Notes: generated by a model from the sequence alone, not told the origin. Positions 1 through 9,421 are shown, counted from the stretch's first letter. The stretch is 43,731 nt of DNA from Bacteroidota bacterium (GCA_003175935.1 PSRI01000210.1:1-43731), one strand, 5' to 3'. A program made the numbers and translations.

Positions 1-70
<70 letters not shown>

Positions 71-218
71 AAATAATGTGAGATTTTGACGATTGCTCGT
101 TAAATCAAATTTTTTGGCTGGTTTACCTTACCCTTCTGATATGAATATCAGAAAGTGCTGTTGCTTCCAAACTTTCAAAGATCTTATCCTGCTTACGCAG
201 CCGTTTTTCAACGGGCTG
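71..218 (-). promoter_or_regulatory. rRNA leader with boxA-like site and hairpin
   Basis: This is the transcribed leader between the nearest rRNA promoter and 16S. On the minus strand it carries GATCTTTGAAAG (172-183), which resembles the boxA antitermination element of rRNA leaders. It also holds a near-perfect 9-bp inverted repeat, TTCTGATAT/ATATCAGAA (134-142 and 145-153), a candidate leader or RNase III processing stem. No reading frame is apparent. The boxA assignment is by similarity only. Confidence 0.5.
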
Positions 219-249
219 CAAAGGTAAGAGAGTTTTTATTTCTACCAAA
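219..249 (-). promoter_or_regulatory. rRNA promoter, nearest to 16S
   Basis: On the minus strand TTTG (246-249) is followed by 19 bp and TACCTTTG (219-226). This matches the Bacteroidota primary-sigma consensus TTTG...TAnnTTTG. It is the most 16S-proximal of four similar promoters, and the DNA just downstream reads GCAGCCCG. Confidence 0.75.
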
Positions 250-331
250 TTTTCAGGGAAAAAATTTCCGAAAAAAAGGCTAATAATTTGCTAAGGATCA
301 AGAACTAATGCTTCTTTTTTGAAGCGGACTG

Positions 332-362
332 CAAAGTTACAGTGAGAAATCTTTACACCAAA
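332..362 (-). promoter_or_regulatory. rRNA promoter, second from 16S
   Basis: On the minus strand TTTG (359-362), 19 bp, then TAACTTTG (332-339). The same GGTG sequence follows the -33 box as in the next promoter upstream, and GCAGTCCG follows the -7 box. It lies 113 bp upstream of the nearest promoter. Confidence 0.75.
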
Positions 363-434
363 TTTTTCGGCCTCTTTTTATTCACACACTCTACTCATCT
401 TCCGGCCAGGTGTCGTTCGTTTTGCAAAGGGCTG

Positions 435-466
435 CAAAGGTAATAGCCATTTCTTATTTCACCAAA
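435..466 (-). promoter_or_regulatory. rRNA promoter, third from 16S
   Basis: On the minus strand TTTG (463-466), 20 bp, then TACCTTTG (435-442), followed by GCAGCCC. It lies 103 bp upstream of the second promoter. An extra GCAAAGG copy sits directly beside it at 424-430. Confidence 0.75.
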
Positions 467-538
467 ATTCTAACTGCTTTTTTTCAAAACGAATCTCCTA
501 TCTCTCAAGAACTTCCCCTCTTTTTTCAAAGCGGGCCG

Positions 539-569
539 CAAAGATAGGACTGGAATCCTTGCCGCCAAA
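539..569 (-). promoter_or_regulatory. rRNA promoter, most distal
   Basis: On the minus strand TTTG (566-569), 19 bp, then TATCTTTG (539-546), followed by CGGCCCGC. It lies 104 bp upstream of the third promoter. Its spacer is richer in GC than those of the other three, so its strength may differ. Confidence 0.7.
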
Positions 570-664
570 TCTTTTTTGAAAACATTAATTGTTAAAAGGC
601 CCCAAATCCCCTCTGAACAAGGATTTGAGGCCTTAAATTTTTTTTATCTACCAACCTCAGATTC

Positions 665-3106
665 CTACTGTACCCTGCCAAGCTCCTCCTCCGAGCCCGT
701 TCCACGCTCCCTCTTCGCTTTCAAACTATTCTTTCCAAAACTCCTGGAGTAGGTCAAACTAATTGTGCGTTTCTCAAACTGCCCGGAGAATTTCACATTC
801 AAATTCTGCTCCGATAACTGTGCCTCAACCTTTCTGCAGCCGCCAGTATTAAATATATCGTGAAGCACTAAGCGCAGCTTACCACTATTTCCCTTTACCT
901 TCTTTTGCACACCAATATCAACAACTCCATACGGCTCTCTAACATAAACACCTATCAGGCTCTTTGACAGGTATTGCCCATAAATATCAATCGCAAAATC
1001 CCGGGGAAGTTTTATGGTTTGATTCAAACTCACTCTGAAATAGTTCTGACTAAGCTCAAAAGGAACCTTATTATTAAATGCACGGCCCTTTTGCACAGTA
1101 GCCGAAACATTCCATTGCATAGTCCACCAGTCACCCACATTCACCGGCGCAATTAAATTGAAAATCACGGTATGCATATAGTCCATATTATCCGAAGCCA
1201 AGATCTGTTTGTCCCTCACTGTGTCAACCCTGCTTTGCATAAAAGCAATGGGATTATTGTCGTAGCTGTAAGACAGCGAAAACACCAGCTTCTTTATCAG
1301 ATAATCAATCTTGAAATTATCAGTGATCGAAGGCTGCAAGGCAGGATTGCCCGAAAAAAAAGTATTAGGATCCACAAAAATTACCCAGGGCGCCATATCA
1401 TTAAATGTTGGCCTTGAAATTCTTCGGCTATACCCAAGGTTGAGCGACTGGTCATCATTCAATTTTCTTGAAATAAATACCGTCGGAAAGAAATTTCCAT
1501 ACCTCCTGTCAACAACGTTTGCCTGCTTCTCACTTCGCAAATTAGATCTGGTAAATTCATATCTTAACCCAAACTTCAGACTGGTTTTTGCATTTGCCTG
1601 AATATTAAAAGAACTATACCCTGCAGCAATCCATTCCAGCAAATTATATTTAGCCGATAAATCCTCGTCTCTTTTCCAATCATTTCCTTCCTGCCGGTCT
1701 AATGAAACATTATTCCTGAATTTGGAGCTGGTATATTTTAACCCTGCTTCCCAATCCACTGCCTTACCCAATTTCATGGAATAATCTGTATTGACCACGA
1801 AAATATTTATAGGAGTTTGTTTCTGTACTGCCATATTTTCGTTGTACAAGAATTTCATCGAACCATCATACCAATCGCTCTTATAATTCGATGGATTATT
1901 GTCGTGATAATAGATATAATCTACATCTGCCAACAATTTTCCATTATTGCTGAAACTATGCTCCAGGTTTAAATTTCCCATAACATGATTCCACTGGTTG
2001 ATTTCATCCGTCTTCATTTTTATAGTGGTATCAACAAGTTTGTCTGACTGAATATCATTCGTGGCATTTGCATCCATGGTCCATTTATTGAGATATCCTG
2101 CGCCTAAAATTCCCAACACCGTTTTCTTTCCTAACTGATAATCTAACCCAATTCTCATATTATGATTCGTTTGTTGTGCATCTCGGATTGACTCTCCTTC
2201 ACTTTCGATATTTTTTCCCTGATACATGAACTGGCGATAAAAATCTATGCGCTGCAAATACTTTTCATGCAAGACCGAATAATCACCATAGAAATTAAAT
2301 TTACCCTGACGGTGATTAAAATTCACAGAGGCCTGTGCATTCACTCCCACGCTATAACCCAATGTTCCCGACACATTTACATTGGTGCCAAAGTTTGTAT
2401 TGGCGATGAGCACAATATTGATGAAACCCGCGTTTCCTGCAGCATCCATATTAGCCGGAGGAGTTGTGATCAGTTCTATTTTTTCAATATTGGATGAATT
2501 AATACCAGCCAGCGTTTGCACCAATGCCTCCATTGGCATGTAACTCATCTTGCCATTTATCATTACCTGAACGCCATCCTTTCCATTCATTGAAATAATA
2601 TTCGATTGCCGGTTCACCGAAATTCCCGGAGATCTTTCTAAAATATCCAGCGCCGATGAACCGGATGACACAATGCTGTTTTGAACATTGATCACCATCC
2701 GGTCTATTTTTTGTTCCAGCAATGGCTTTTTGGCTGATATGGTTACAGTATTGAGTTGCACTTTTGATTCTAAAAGATTAACTGAGCCCAAATCAATTTC
2801 ATTTTTTTCCCAAGTATGAAATGGACTTGAAAACATTTGCTGGAAGCCAATATAACTGTAACTCAATAAAAATTTTCCCGAATTAATATTTTGAAATTCA
2901 TATAAACCATCATGATCGGTTACGATACCTTTAACCAGACTGGAATCGCTGGCAGCCAATAGTAGCACGTTTACCGATGCCAGGGGATTTCCCTGCTGGT
3001 CCAGTACTTTTCCAAAAGCCCGGGTTTGGGTAAACGAAGTTTGAGAAATATAAGTTGAAGCGATGAGCAAAAAAAGTTGCCCAACGAAACGAGTAAAAAG
3101 TTTCAT
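665..3106 (-). CDS. Outer-membrane beta-barrel protein, TonB-receptor-like
   Basis: The product is about 813 aa from the ATG at 3104-3106, which is followed by a clear signal peptide (MKLFTRFVGQLFLLIAS...SFTQ). An earlier in-frame ATG would add 12 residues ahead of the signal and is less likely. Domain order is a carboxypeptidase-regulatory-like fold (about 29-110, GKVLDQQGNPLASVNVLL), a plug-like region (about 125-225, ending IEKIELITTPPANMDAAG) and a long beta-barrel of the PF14905 kind. Such proteins sit in the outer membrane and are thought to import or bind large substrates. The substrate cannot be told: there is no SusD partner and no regulator beside it. A perfect palindrome lies about 45 bp upstream. 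Confidence 0.88.
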   Translation of the reverse strand: MKLFTRFVGQLFLLIASTYISQTSFTQTRAFGKVLDQQGNPLASVNVLLLAASDSSLVKGIVTDHDGLYEFQNINSGKFLLSYSYIGFQQMFSSPFHTWEKNEIDLGSVNLLESKVQLNTVTISAKKPLLEQKIDRMVINVQNSIVSSGSSALDILERSPGISVNRQSNIISMNGKDGVQVMINGKMSYMPMEALVQTLAGINSSNIEKIELITTPPANMDAAGNAGFINIVLIANTNFGTNVNVSGTLGYSVGVNAQASVNFNHRQGKFNFYGDYSVLHEKYLQRIDFYRQFMYQGKNIESEGESIRDAQQTNHNMRIGLDYQLGKKTVLGILGAGYLNKWTMDANATNDIQSDKLVDTTIKMKTDEINQWNHVMGNLNLEHSFSNNGKLLADVDYIYYHDNNPSNYKSDWYDGSMKFLYNENMAVQKQTPINIFVVNTDYSMKLGKAVDWEAGLKYTSSKFRNNVSLDRQEGNDWKRDEDLSAKYNLLEWIAAGYSSFNIQANAKTSLKFGLRYEFTRSNLRSEKQANVVDRRYGNFFPTVFISRKLNDDQSLNLGYSRRISRPTFNDMAPWVIFVDPNTFFSGNPALQPSITDNFKIDYLIKKLVFSLSYSYDNNPIAFMQSRVDTVRDKQILASDNMDYMHTVIFNLIAPVNVGDWWTMQWNVSATVQKGRAFNNKVPFELSQNYFRVSLNQTIKLPRDFAIDIYGQYLSKSLIGVYVREPYGVVDIGVQKKVKGNSGKLRLVLHDIFNTGGCRKVEAQLSEQNLNVKFSGQFEKRTISLTYSRSFGKNSLKAKRERGTGSEEELGRVQ

Positions 3107-3151
3107 TTTTATGAGATTGGTGAATGCATGAATAGAACACATGCTGCACGC

Positions 3152-3171
3152 AATTCATGACAACATGAATT
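3152..3171. promoter_or_regulatory. Perfect palindrome upstream of the barrel gene
   Basis: AATTCATG-acaa-CATGAATT is a perfect 8-bp inverted repeat with a 4-bp centre, about 45 bp upstream of the barrel gene start. Its size and position suit an operator for a dimeric regulator. No regulator gene lies next to it, so the role is inferred. Confidence 0.35.
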
Positions 3172-3380
3172 CAATTCGTGATTCGATTAATAAAGGAATT
3201 TTTCGATTCGGTCGATAGAATGCAGTATGGACACAGCTTGCGCTAGCAACCTTAATCCATCGATTCGACCGCTATTAGTCGTGCCTTATATGATGGCGGG
3301 AAACAAATTGGAGAAATAATTACGCATACTCACGGTATAATTACCGCAAACCTAATACACGAAAATAATTTTTGCAATAG

Positions 3381-4124
3381 CTACAAAGAAAAAATTTCAG
3401 AATATTTTACGGAAATGAGAAACAATCCGTGCGCGGGAACAGCGAAATCAGCCTGCGTGCAATCCTTCGCTTCAATAATTTTTCTAAAATTGTCTATGTC
3501 TATTTTACCTCTTCCAACCTGCAACATCGTTCCAACCAAACCGCGTACCATGCCTCTTAGAAATCGATTTGCTTTTACATGATACACCCAACATCCATCT
3601 TCAAAAATCCATTTACTCTCGTTGATCTGGCACTGAAAGGTTTTTACCTGCGTGTTTCTTTTTGAGAAACTGGTGAAGTCGGAATATTCTTTTAATACTT
3701 CTGCGGCTTCATTGATTTGATCGCTGTTCAATGAATATGGGAAAAAATAGGCCCGGTCTTCCAGGAAAGGATTTTTATTCTGGTAAATGAAATATTTATA
3801 TTCCCTGCTCAACGCATCGAACCTGCTATGAGCTTCGTTTGCTACCGGAATAATCTTCTTTATAACGATATCCGAAGGCAATATGGCATTGAGATTATAA
3901 ACCTGAGCAGTCAAAATTTCTTCTTCAAAATCAAAGTGAAAATAATTCTGAAGCGCATGCACTCCTGCATCAGTCCGGGAAGATCCTGTGAGATTAAACG
4001 GCGTTTTGTAGAATATAGTGAATGCCTTTTCCACTTCAGCCTGAATGGAATTTGCATTCTTTTGCGTTTGGAAACCTGCATAGCGGGTGCCCTTATACGT
4101 TACTTCAACAAAATACCTGGACAT
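3381..4124 (-). CDS. truA: tRNA pseudouridine(38-40) synthase TruA
   Basis: The 247-aa product has the usual TruA length. It shows the N-terminal YKGTRYAGFQTQ segment, the catalytic-aspartate motif SSRTDAGVHA, and the C-terminal FLRGMVRGLVGTMLQVGRGK segment. The enzyme converts U38-U40 of tRNA anticodon arms to pseudouridine in the cytoplasm. The gene starts at an ATG 18 bp after the DUF4476 gene on the same strand, so the two are probably co-transcribed with truA second. Confidence 0.97.
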   Translation of the reverse strand: MSRYFVEVTYKGTRYAGFQTQKNANSIQAEVEKAFTIFYKTPFNLTGSSRTDAGVHALQNYFHFDFEEEILTAQVYNLNAILPSDIVIKKIIPVANEAHSRFDALSREYKYFIYQNKNPFLEDRAYFFPYSLNSDQINEAAEVLKEYSDFTSFSKRNTQVKTFQCQINESKWIFEDGCWVYHVKANRFLRGMVRGLVGTMLQVGRGKIDIDNFRKIIEAKDCTQADFAVPAHGLFLISVKYSEIFSL

Positions 4125-4142
4125 ATTTTTCCCTGATGAAAA

Positions 4143-5801
4143 TTATTTTTGCACGAGCGCCCTGAAGCGATTAATATAGTAGGAATCAGATAACTGATTC
4201 TCTAAAATTTGAAAATTGGAAGGGTCGGAGACATATGGAAATGCAACATCAAACAATTTGTATTTACCCGGGTCTTTAAGAAAAACATAACTCAGAATTT
4301 TTACCTGATCCACTGTGAAACATTTTTGCTTAAATGCCTTTAAAGCAACGGCAATCATATCGTCCTCCTCAGTTTTGCTAATCATTTTCTTTCTCGTTTG
4401 ATCGAGATCATCTGAACCCGCAACCAGTTTACAATTTGGATTTGTTGAAGGAGAAGAGGACGCAGGTTTAGCAGTATTTGTATCGGTTGCTGAATCATTT
4501 CCGAGTGAAAGATTTGAGTTGTCCTTTTTTTCTTCTTTTTTAACAGTAGCAGTTTCAGGCTTTACATCAGAGCGTGGTGCAACTGTCATATCCAGAAATT
4601 TAGCACCACCACTATTGGAAGTATTCGTGGGATTTTTAGATGTTGTTTCTTTTCCAGAAGGTACTAATATCCTCACAGTGTCTTTTTTACCTCCGGGGTA
4701 TTCATCTACATAAATCAATTCTGTTCCATCAGCACTATGCCTTTCCATCATTTTTTTCACTTTCGTGTATGAAGCTGCGGCTTCATTTTTTTCTGCAGTT
4801 GTTTTTGCTTTTGTATTTTTCTTAGAAGCATCAGCAGCCGGAACAACAACAGCAGTTTTTTCTGTCACAACAGGATTATTTGTGGGCTTCACTTCCGCCT
4901 TTCCCGTATTGGGATCCAATGAAAGTTTTGTGGATTGATTTGAATTCGCTGCAATCATTTTAGCAACACTATCCTGGGAGGCAGTATTTGTTTTTGATTC
5001 AGATGTTACGTTGGATTTTGTTTCTTCGGTTTTCTTTGAATTGTTTACTACAAGGGCAGAATCGGGTTTCAATACAACCGGAATGGCAGCATTTGTTTCT
5101 GCCTTTTTATCCGGAGTCTTTTTGTTTGCATTAGCAGTTAGTGTGCTGTCTGGTTTGCTACTGAAAGCAACCACCCCTGCTGCGGCTTCTGTTTTAGATC
5201 CGGAAGATTTCTTATCTGGCGTTTTAGGTGTTTCCGTATCCGGCTTTTTTGCCGTTGACAAAGCAACCGCACTGGAGTCTTTATTTGATTTAGATGCAAC
5301 TGCCTCCGTTTCTACTTTCTTATCAATTATAACTACCGGAGTTTCTTTAATTGATGAATCACTGACGGCGGCAGCGAGTAAAACCGAAAACGGATCGCTG
5401 GCAACCGTTGCACCGGAATTTGATTTATGTCGTTCTGCTGTTTTATCCTTCTGCTCCTTTTTTGACCCCATGATCACATCCATACTTTGGATATTAAATA
5501 AACCCCATCCTTTTTCTCCAAAATCTTTAAAGAGAAATCCCAGGTCTTTTTTATTTACTTTGAAATTAAAGGTCCATTCAGGTCCGGTTGATTTTGGAAA
5601 TCCGAGGATGAATTCATAGCTGCTGTCGGGCAATTTGGGAACAATCAGGTAGCCAGCTGCTGATGAACTGAAAGAATTTGCACCGACTCTCGCGTAAAAT
5701 GGTATATGATTATCAGATTGAATATATACGAAGTGTAGTTGCTGGCTAAAAAGGATTCTGGCCGGCAAGAGTAGAAGAAAGACGATGAAAAGCTTTCGCA
5801 T
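4143..5801 (-). CDS. Secreted DUF4476 protein with low-complexity middle
   Basis: About 552 aa from the ATG at 5799-5801, which begins a signal peptide (MRKLFIVFLLLLPARILFSQ). An in-frame TTG three codons upstream is possible but less likely. A small beta-rich N-terminal region (to about 110) is followed by some 300 residues of Lys/Ala/Ser/Thr/Asp-rich sequence containing imperfect repeats around KPDSxLxxNxxKKT. The last ~95 residues match DUF4476 (TRKKMISKTEEDDMI, FTVDQVKILSYVF, FPYVSDPSNF). The function of DUF4476 is unknown. The protein is exported, probably to the periplasm or cell surface. It precedes truA by 18 bp. A TAGATTTG -7-like box for it lies at 5850-5857 without a good -33 box. 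Confidence 0.85.
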   Translation of the reverse strand: MRKLFIVFLLLLPARILFSQQLHFVYIQSDNHIPFYARVGANSFSSSAAGYLIVPKLPDSSYEFILGFPKSTGPEWTFNFKVNKKDLGFLFKDFGEKGWGLFNIQSMDVIMGSKKEQKDKTAERHKSNSGATVASDPFSVLLAAAVSDSSIKETPVVIIDKKVETEAVASKSNKDSSAVALSTAKKPDTETPKTPDKKSSGSKTEAAAGVVAFSSKPDSTLTANANKKTPDKKAETNAAIPVVLKPDSALVVNNSKKTEETKSNVTSESKTNTASQDSVAKMIAANSNQSTKLSLDPNTGKAEVKPTNNPVVTEKTAVVVPAADASKKNTKAKTTAEKNEAAASYTKVKKMMERHSADGTELIYVDEYPGGKKDTVRILVPSGKETTSKNPTNTSNSGGAKFLDMTVAPRSDVKPETATVKKEEKKDNSNLSLGNDSATDTNTAKPASSSPSTNPNCKLVAGSDDLDQTRKKMISKTEEDDMIAVALKAFKQKCFTVDQVKILSYVFLKDPGKYKLFDVAFPYVSDPSNFQILENQLSDSYYINRFRALVQK

Positions 5802-5893
5802 CAAGCTCAATATTTCTAATAGAACGAATTAATAGTAATAAGCTTATAGCAAATCTACTGGAATTGGATAAAACATACCACTTATCCAAAAAA

Positions 5894-5927
5894 TTTGTGT
5901 TAGCCATAGATGGTCTCCTTATTTTTA
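5894..5927 (+). promoter_or_regulatory. Putative promoter of the M1 peptidase gene
   Basis: TTTG (5894-5897), 22 bp, then TATTTTTA (5920-5927). The -7 box is one base from TAnnTTTG. It would give a short leader of about 10 nt to the ATG at 5945. The spacer is at the long end of the accepted range. Confidence 0.35.
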
Positions 5928-5944
5928 CGCCTCAAATTCAAAAT

Positions 5945-8443
5945 ATGAAGAAAACACTTGCGACTTTGATTCTACTGGTATGCTTTATTGCAGGTAAGGC
6001 TCAGGAAGATGGGCCTGAGGACACCACCTGGAAAAGCGTATACAGAGCCACCCCTACAAAAATTAACGATTTGGTGCATACGAAGCTTGATGCTCATTTC
6101 GATTATTCTAAGTCTCAGCTTAACGGCAAAACCTGGATCACATTAAAACCTCATTTTTATCCTACTGATTCCCTGGAACTCGACGCAAAAGGAATGGATA
6201 TTCATAAAGTTGCCCTTGTTCGCGGAACCACTACTCTTCCATTAAAATTTGATTACGACGGATGGTTCCTTAAAATAAAACTCGACAAAACTTATAAGAA
6301 GGATGAAGAATATAAGATATATGTCGATTATACAGCAAAACCCAATGAAGTAAAAGTTCAGGGAAGTGCAGCTATAAATGATGCAAAGGGATTATATTTT
6401 ATCAATCCAACCGGAGAAGAAAAAGATAAGCCTACCCAAATCTGGACACAGGGTGAAACTGAAGGAACTTCGGTTTGGATCCCCACCATCGATAAACCAA
6501 ATCAAAAATGTACGGATGAATTCTTCCTTACCGTGCCGGATAAATATGTGACATTGAGCAACGGGAAATTATTACAGCAAACCAAGAATGCTGATGGAAC
6601 GCGTACTGATTACTGGAAAATGGATCTGCCCCATTCACCTTATTTATTCTTTATTGGTGTTGGCGATTATGCTATAATTAAAGACAGCTATAAAGGAAAA
6701 GAAGTTAGTTATTATGTAGAGAAGGAATATGCACCTGTTGCCAGAAAAATATTTGGTCTCACTCCTGAAATGATTGCTTTTTATGAGAAGATCACTGGTG
6801 TTGCATATCCATGGCAGAAATATTCACAGATTGTAGGCAGAGATTATGTAAGTGGGGCGATGGAAAATACTACAGCAACCCTGCACCAGGAAAGCGCTCA
6901 ACAGGATGCCAGGCAGCTTGTAGATGGCAATTCATGGGAAAGTGTAATTGCCCACGAATTATTTCACCAGTGGTTCGGTGATTATGTAACCTGCGAAAGC
7001 TGGAGCAATATCACGGTTAATGAATCATTCGCAGATTACAGTCAGTATTTGTGGAACGAATACAAATATGGTGCAGATGCTGCAGGTGAAGAGAATTATA
7101 CTGAGATGCAATCTTATGTAAACAATCCTCCGGATGCACAAAAGAATCTCGTAAGATTTTACTACAGCGATAAAGAAGATGTATTTGATTTAGTAAGCTA
7201 CCAAAAAGGTGGTCGCATTTTAAATATGCTACGTCGTTATGTTGGCGACAGCGCATTCTTTAAAGGATTAAATCTTTACCTCAATACAAACAAATTCAAG
7301 AATGGCGAAGCACATCAGCTTCGTCTGGCTCTTGAAGAAGTAAGCGGGAAAGATTTGAACTGGTTTTTTAATCAGTGGTATTTCGGTGCCGGCCACCCGA
7401 AGTTGGAAATCAACTATAAATATGATGATGCAGCAAAGAAAGTTACAATAAACATTAAGCAAACGCAAAATGGGGTAAATGCTTTCCAGTTTCCTGCAGC
7501 TATAGACGTTTATAATGGCACTAAAAAAGTTCGTTATAATATCTGGGTTAAGAACAGGGAAGAAAATATTGAACTTCCTTATGAAAGCAAACCTGATCTC
7601 GTGAATGTTGATGCAGAAAAAACCTTGTTGTGCGAGAAGAAAGACAATAAAACATTGGAAAATTTCGTGCATCAGTATAAATATGCCGGACTTTATGTAG
7701 ATCGCAGGGAAGCCATTGCAGCTTGTTTGAAGCAGGCTGAAAATCCAGTTGCTATTGATCTTATTAAGACTGCACTGCATGATAAATACTACGGGTTGAG
7801 AAAATATACTCTCGACAGGATTGATTTGAAGAAAGATGCATTGAAGCAGGCTATCGAACCAATACTTGTTGACCTTGCGAAGAATGATCCTAAATCAACA
7901 GTAAAAGCTGGTGCGCTTAATTTGTTGGCAGCTTATAATAAGGCAGATTATAAATCACTGTTCCAAAAAAATCTTTACGATTCTTCATATAGTGTCGCGG
8001 GTGCATCTTTGAAAGGCCTTTCAAAGCTTGATGGAACAGCTGCTTACAATGAGGCAAAGAAAATGATTAACCAGCCTGCAAAAGGAAATCTGGCAGATGC
8101 GATCAGCTCTGTGTTGATTGAAAATGGAACTGAAAATGATTTTGATTTTGTAGCTGCAAAATATAAGGAGTTACCAATTTCTCAGGCAAAGTTTGAGGCA
8201 ACAGAAGGTTTTGCAAATTACCTGGCTAAAGTTCAGAGCACGGATAAAGTGAAGAAAGGCGTTGATTTGATTGTTGAATTCAGAGATGCCATTCCTCAAA
8301 GGTTCCAAACTCAAACCAGTCCGGTGATCAACAATATTTACCTGAAAGGAATCATCACTAAGAAATCAAATGCGAAGGCGAATGCATCCAATTCGTCGGA
8401 CCTGCAATCGCAGATAGATTATATTAATTCGAAGATTAAGTAA
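5945..8443 (+). CDS. Secreted M1-family zinc aminopeptidase
   Basis: About 832 aa from the ATG at 5945, which opens a signal peptide (MKKTLATLILLVCFIAGKAQ). An upstream in-frame ATG at 5864 would bury the signal and is rejected. The M1 signatures are complete: GAMEN exopeptidase motif at residues 304-308, zinc ligands His337 and His341 in HELFH, catalytic Glu338, and third ligand Glu360 in NESFADY. The C-terminal ~250 residues look like the helical repeats of this family. It should remove N-terminal amino acids from peptides in the periplasm or outside the cell. It ends in a terminator hairpin 14 bp on. Confidence 0.95.
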   Translation: MKKTLATLILLVCFIAGKAQEDGPEDTTWKSVYRATPTKINDLVHTKLDAHFDYSKSQLNGKTWITLKPHFYPTDSLELDAKGMDIHKVALVRGTTTLPLKFDYDGWFLKIKLDKTYKKDEEYKIYVDYTAKPNEVKVQGSAAINDAKGLYFINPTGEEKDKPTQIWTQGETEGTSVWIPTIDKPNQKCTDEFFLTVPDKYVTLSNGKLLQQTKNADGTRTDYWKMDLPHSPYLFFIGVGDYAIIKDSYKGKEVSYYVEKEYAPVARKIFGLTPEMIAFYEKITGVAYPWQKYSQIVGRDYVSGAMENTTATLHQESAQQDARQLVDGNSWESVIAHELFHQWFGDYVTCESWSNITVNESFADYSQYLWNEYKYGADAAGEENYTEMQSYVNNPPDAQKNLVRFYYSDKEDVFDLVSYQKGGRILNMLRRYVGDSAFFKGLNLYLNTNKFKNGEAHQLRLALEEVSGKDLNWFFNQWYFGAGHPKLEINYKYDDAAKKVTINIKQTQNGVNAFQFPAAIDVYNGTKKVRYNIWVKNREENIELPYESKPDLVNVDAEKTLLCEKKDNKTLENFVHQYKYAGLYVDRREAIAACLKQAENPVAIDLIKTALHDKYYGLRKYTLDRIDLKKDALKQAIEPILVDLAKNDPKSTVKAGALNLLAAYNKADYKSLFQKNLYDSSYSVAGASLKGLSKLDGTAAYNEAKKMINQPAKGNLADAISSVLIENGTENDFDFVAAKYKELPISQAKFEATEGFANYLAKVQSTDKVKKGVDLIVEFRDAIPQRFQTQTSPVINNIYLKGIITKKSNAKANASNSSDLQSQIDYINSKIK

Positions 8444-8456
8444 TTAGTATTTAGAT

Positions 8457-8490
8457 AAAAAAGCACTCATCGTGAGATGGGTGCTTTTTT
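8457..8490. terminator. Bidirectional terminator between M1 peptidase and TPM operon
   Basis: A run of A, GCACTCATC-gtga-GATGGGTGC and a run of T form a 9-bp stem with one G-T pair and a 4-nt loop. Flanking A and T runs allow it to end transcription of the plus-strand peptidase gene and of the minus-strand operon that converges on it. Confidence 0.8.
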
Positions 8491-8622
8491 AGTTTGTGGC
8501 TATTGGTTTGTAGTTTGTGGTTTATGTGTTGTTCATTATAATTCTGTGATTTTCGTTTAAGGTGGGATTTACTATTCTTTTGAGCTTTGCTATAAACTAA
8601 AAACTACCAGCCACAAACCAAG

Positions 8623-9396
8623 TTACCAACTACCGCCGGCGCCACCGCCGCCGAAACCTCCACCACCGAAGCCGCCAAAGCCACCGCCTCCGCCGCCTCC
8701 ACCGCCGCCGGACCAGCCACTTCCGCCACCTGATGGGAACCACCAGATTGGAGGAATGCCAGATCCACGATATCCGCGACGGCTCATAAATGATCCGCCA
8801 CCGCCACGATTAATATTTGAAATGATAAAAATTATAACGAGAATAATTATCAGAACCGCGAAGCCAGGCAAACCTTTTCCTTTCTTTCCACGCTCGGCAT
8901 ATCCGGCGGGAGGTTCGTATTGTCCGGCTGCTGCTTTCATGATGGAGTTGGTTCCATCATCAATACCTCTATAGAAGTCATCGGCCCTAAAACTGGGAAC
9001 GATATCTGTTTCTACAATTTGTTTGCAAAGCGCATCTGGCAATGCTCCTTCTAAACCATAGCCGGGAGCAATAAATACTTTGTGGTCATCTTTTGCAATC
9101 AGTAATACAACACCATTATTGTTTTTCTTATTTCCTATTCCCCATTTTCTGCCAAGTTCAGTTGCGAAATCTCCAATATCAGAGCCACCAGTTGTTTTTA
9201 TGATTACTACTGCTATTTGATTTGAGCTGGTATCGTCGTACGCAACAAGTTTTGCCTCGAGGGCCGCTGCCTGGGTTGCTGTAAGTGTTCCCGTTTCGTC
9301 GTTTACTAATTTGGGAGGGTTAGGGGGATTGGGAATTTGCTGGGCCTTTGCAAAAAAGGTCGGAAGCAAAAACAATATCAGTAAAAGTTTTTTCAT
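8623..9396 (-). CDS. TPM-domain protein, secreted, glycine-rich tail
   Basis: 257 aa from the ATG at 9394-9396, which starts a signal peptide (MKKLLLILFLLPTFFAKAQ). An earlier in-frame ATG at 9444 lies inside the preceding gene. A TPM domain covers about residues 28-155 (VNDETGTLT, NGVVLLIAKDDHKVFIAPGYGLEG), then one membrane segment (about 176-194), then a tail of almost pure glycine with Phe and Trp ending GGSW. This is the YgcG-type layout: a periplasmic TPM domain on a membrane anchor. It is the last gene of a four-gene LemA/TPM operon. TPM domains are linked to membrane-protein or photosystem maintenance; the reaction here is unknown. Confidence 0.9.
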   Translation of the reverse strand: MKKLLLILFLLPTFFAKAQQIPNPPNPPKLVNDETGTLTATQAAALEAKLVAYDDTSSNQIAVVIIKTTGGSDIGDFATELGRKWGIGNKKNNNGVVLLIAKDDHKVFIAPGYGLEGALPDALCKQIVETDIVPSFRADDFYRGIDDGTNSIMKAAAGQYEPPAGYAERGKKGKGLPGFAVLIIILVIIFIISNINRGGGGSFMSRRGYRGSGIPPIWWFPSGGGSGWSGGGGGGGGGGFGGFGGGGFGGGGAGGSW

Positions 9397-9421
9397 GAAT
9401 TTTTTCTTCTGAATTTCCTTC

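Noticed and set aside
3190-3300. Direct near-repeat around TCGATTCG (3197 and 3258)
   Set aside because: Only about 12 of 19 positions match, with no flanking structure, so chance is a sufficient explanation.
5011-5619. 202-codon open frame opposite the DUF4476 gene
   Set aside because: It is the antisense of a low-complexity Lys/Ala/Ser-rich region, where long antisense frames are expected; it lies fully inside a gene with a signal peptide and a known C-terminal domain.
7268-7780. 170-codon minus-strand open frame inside the M1 peptidase gene
   Set aside because: It is antisense to well-conserved peptidase sequence and its product is rich in Ile, Phe and Cys without any family resemblance.
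8495-8620. Partly inverted TTTGTGGCT / AGCCACAAA stretches after the M1 terminator
   Set aside because: Low-complexity T/G-rich intergenic DNA with many mismatches; the clear hairpin beside it already explains termination.
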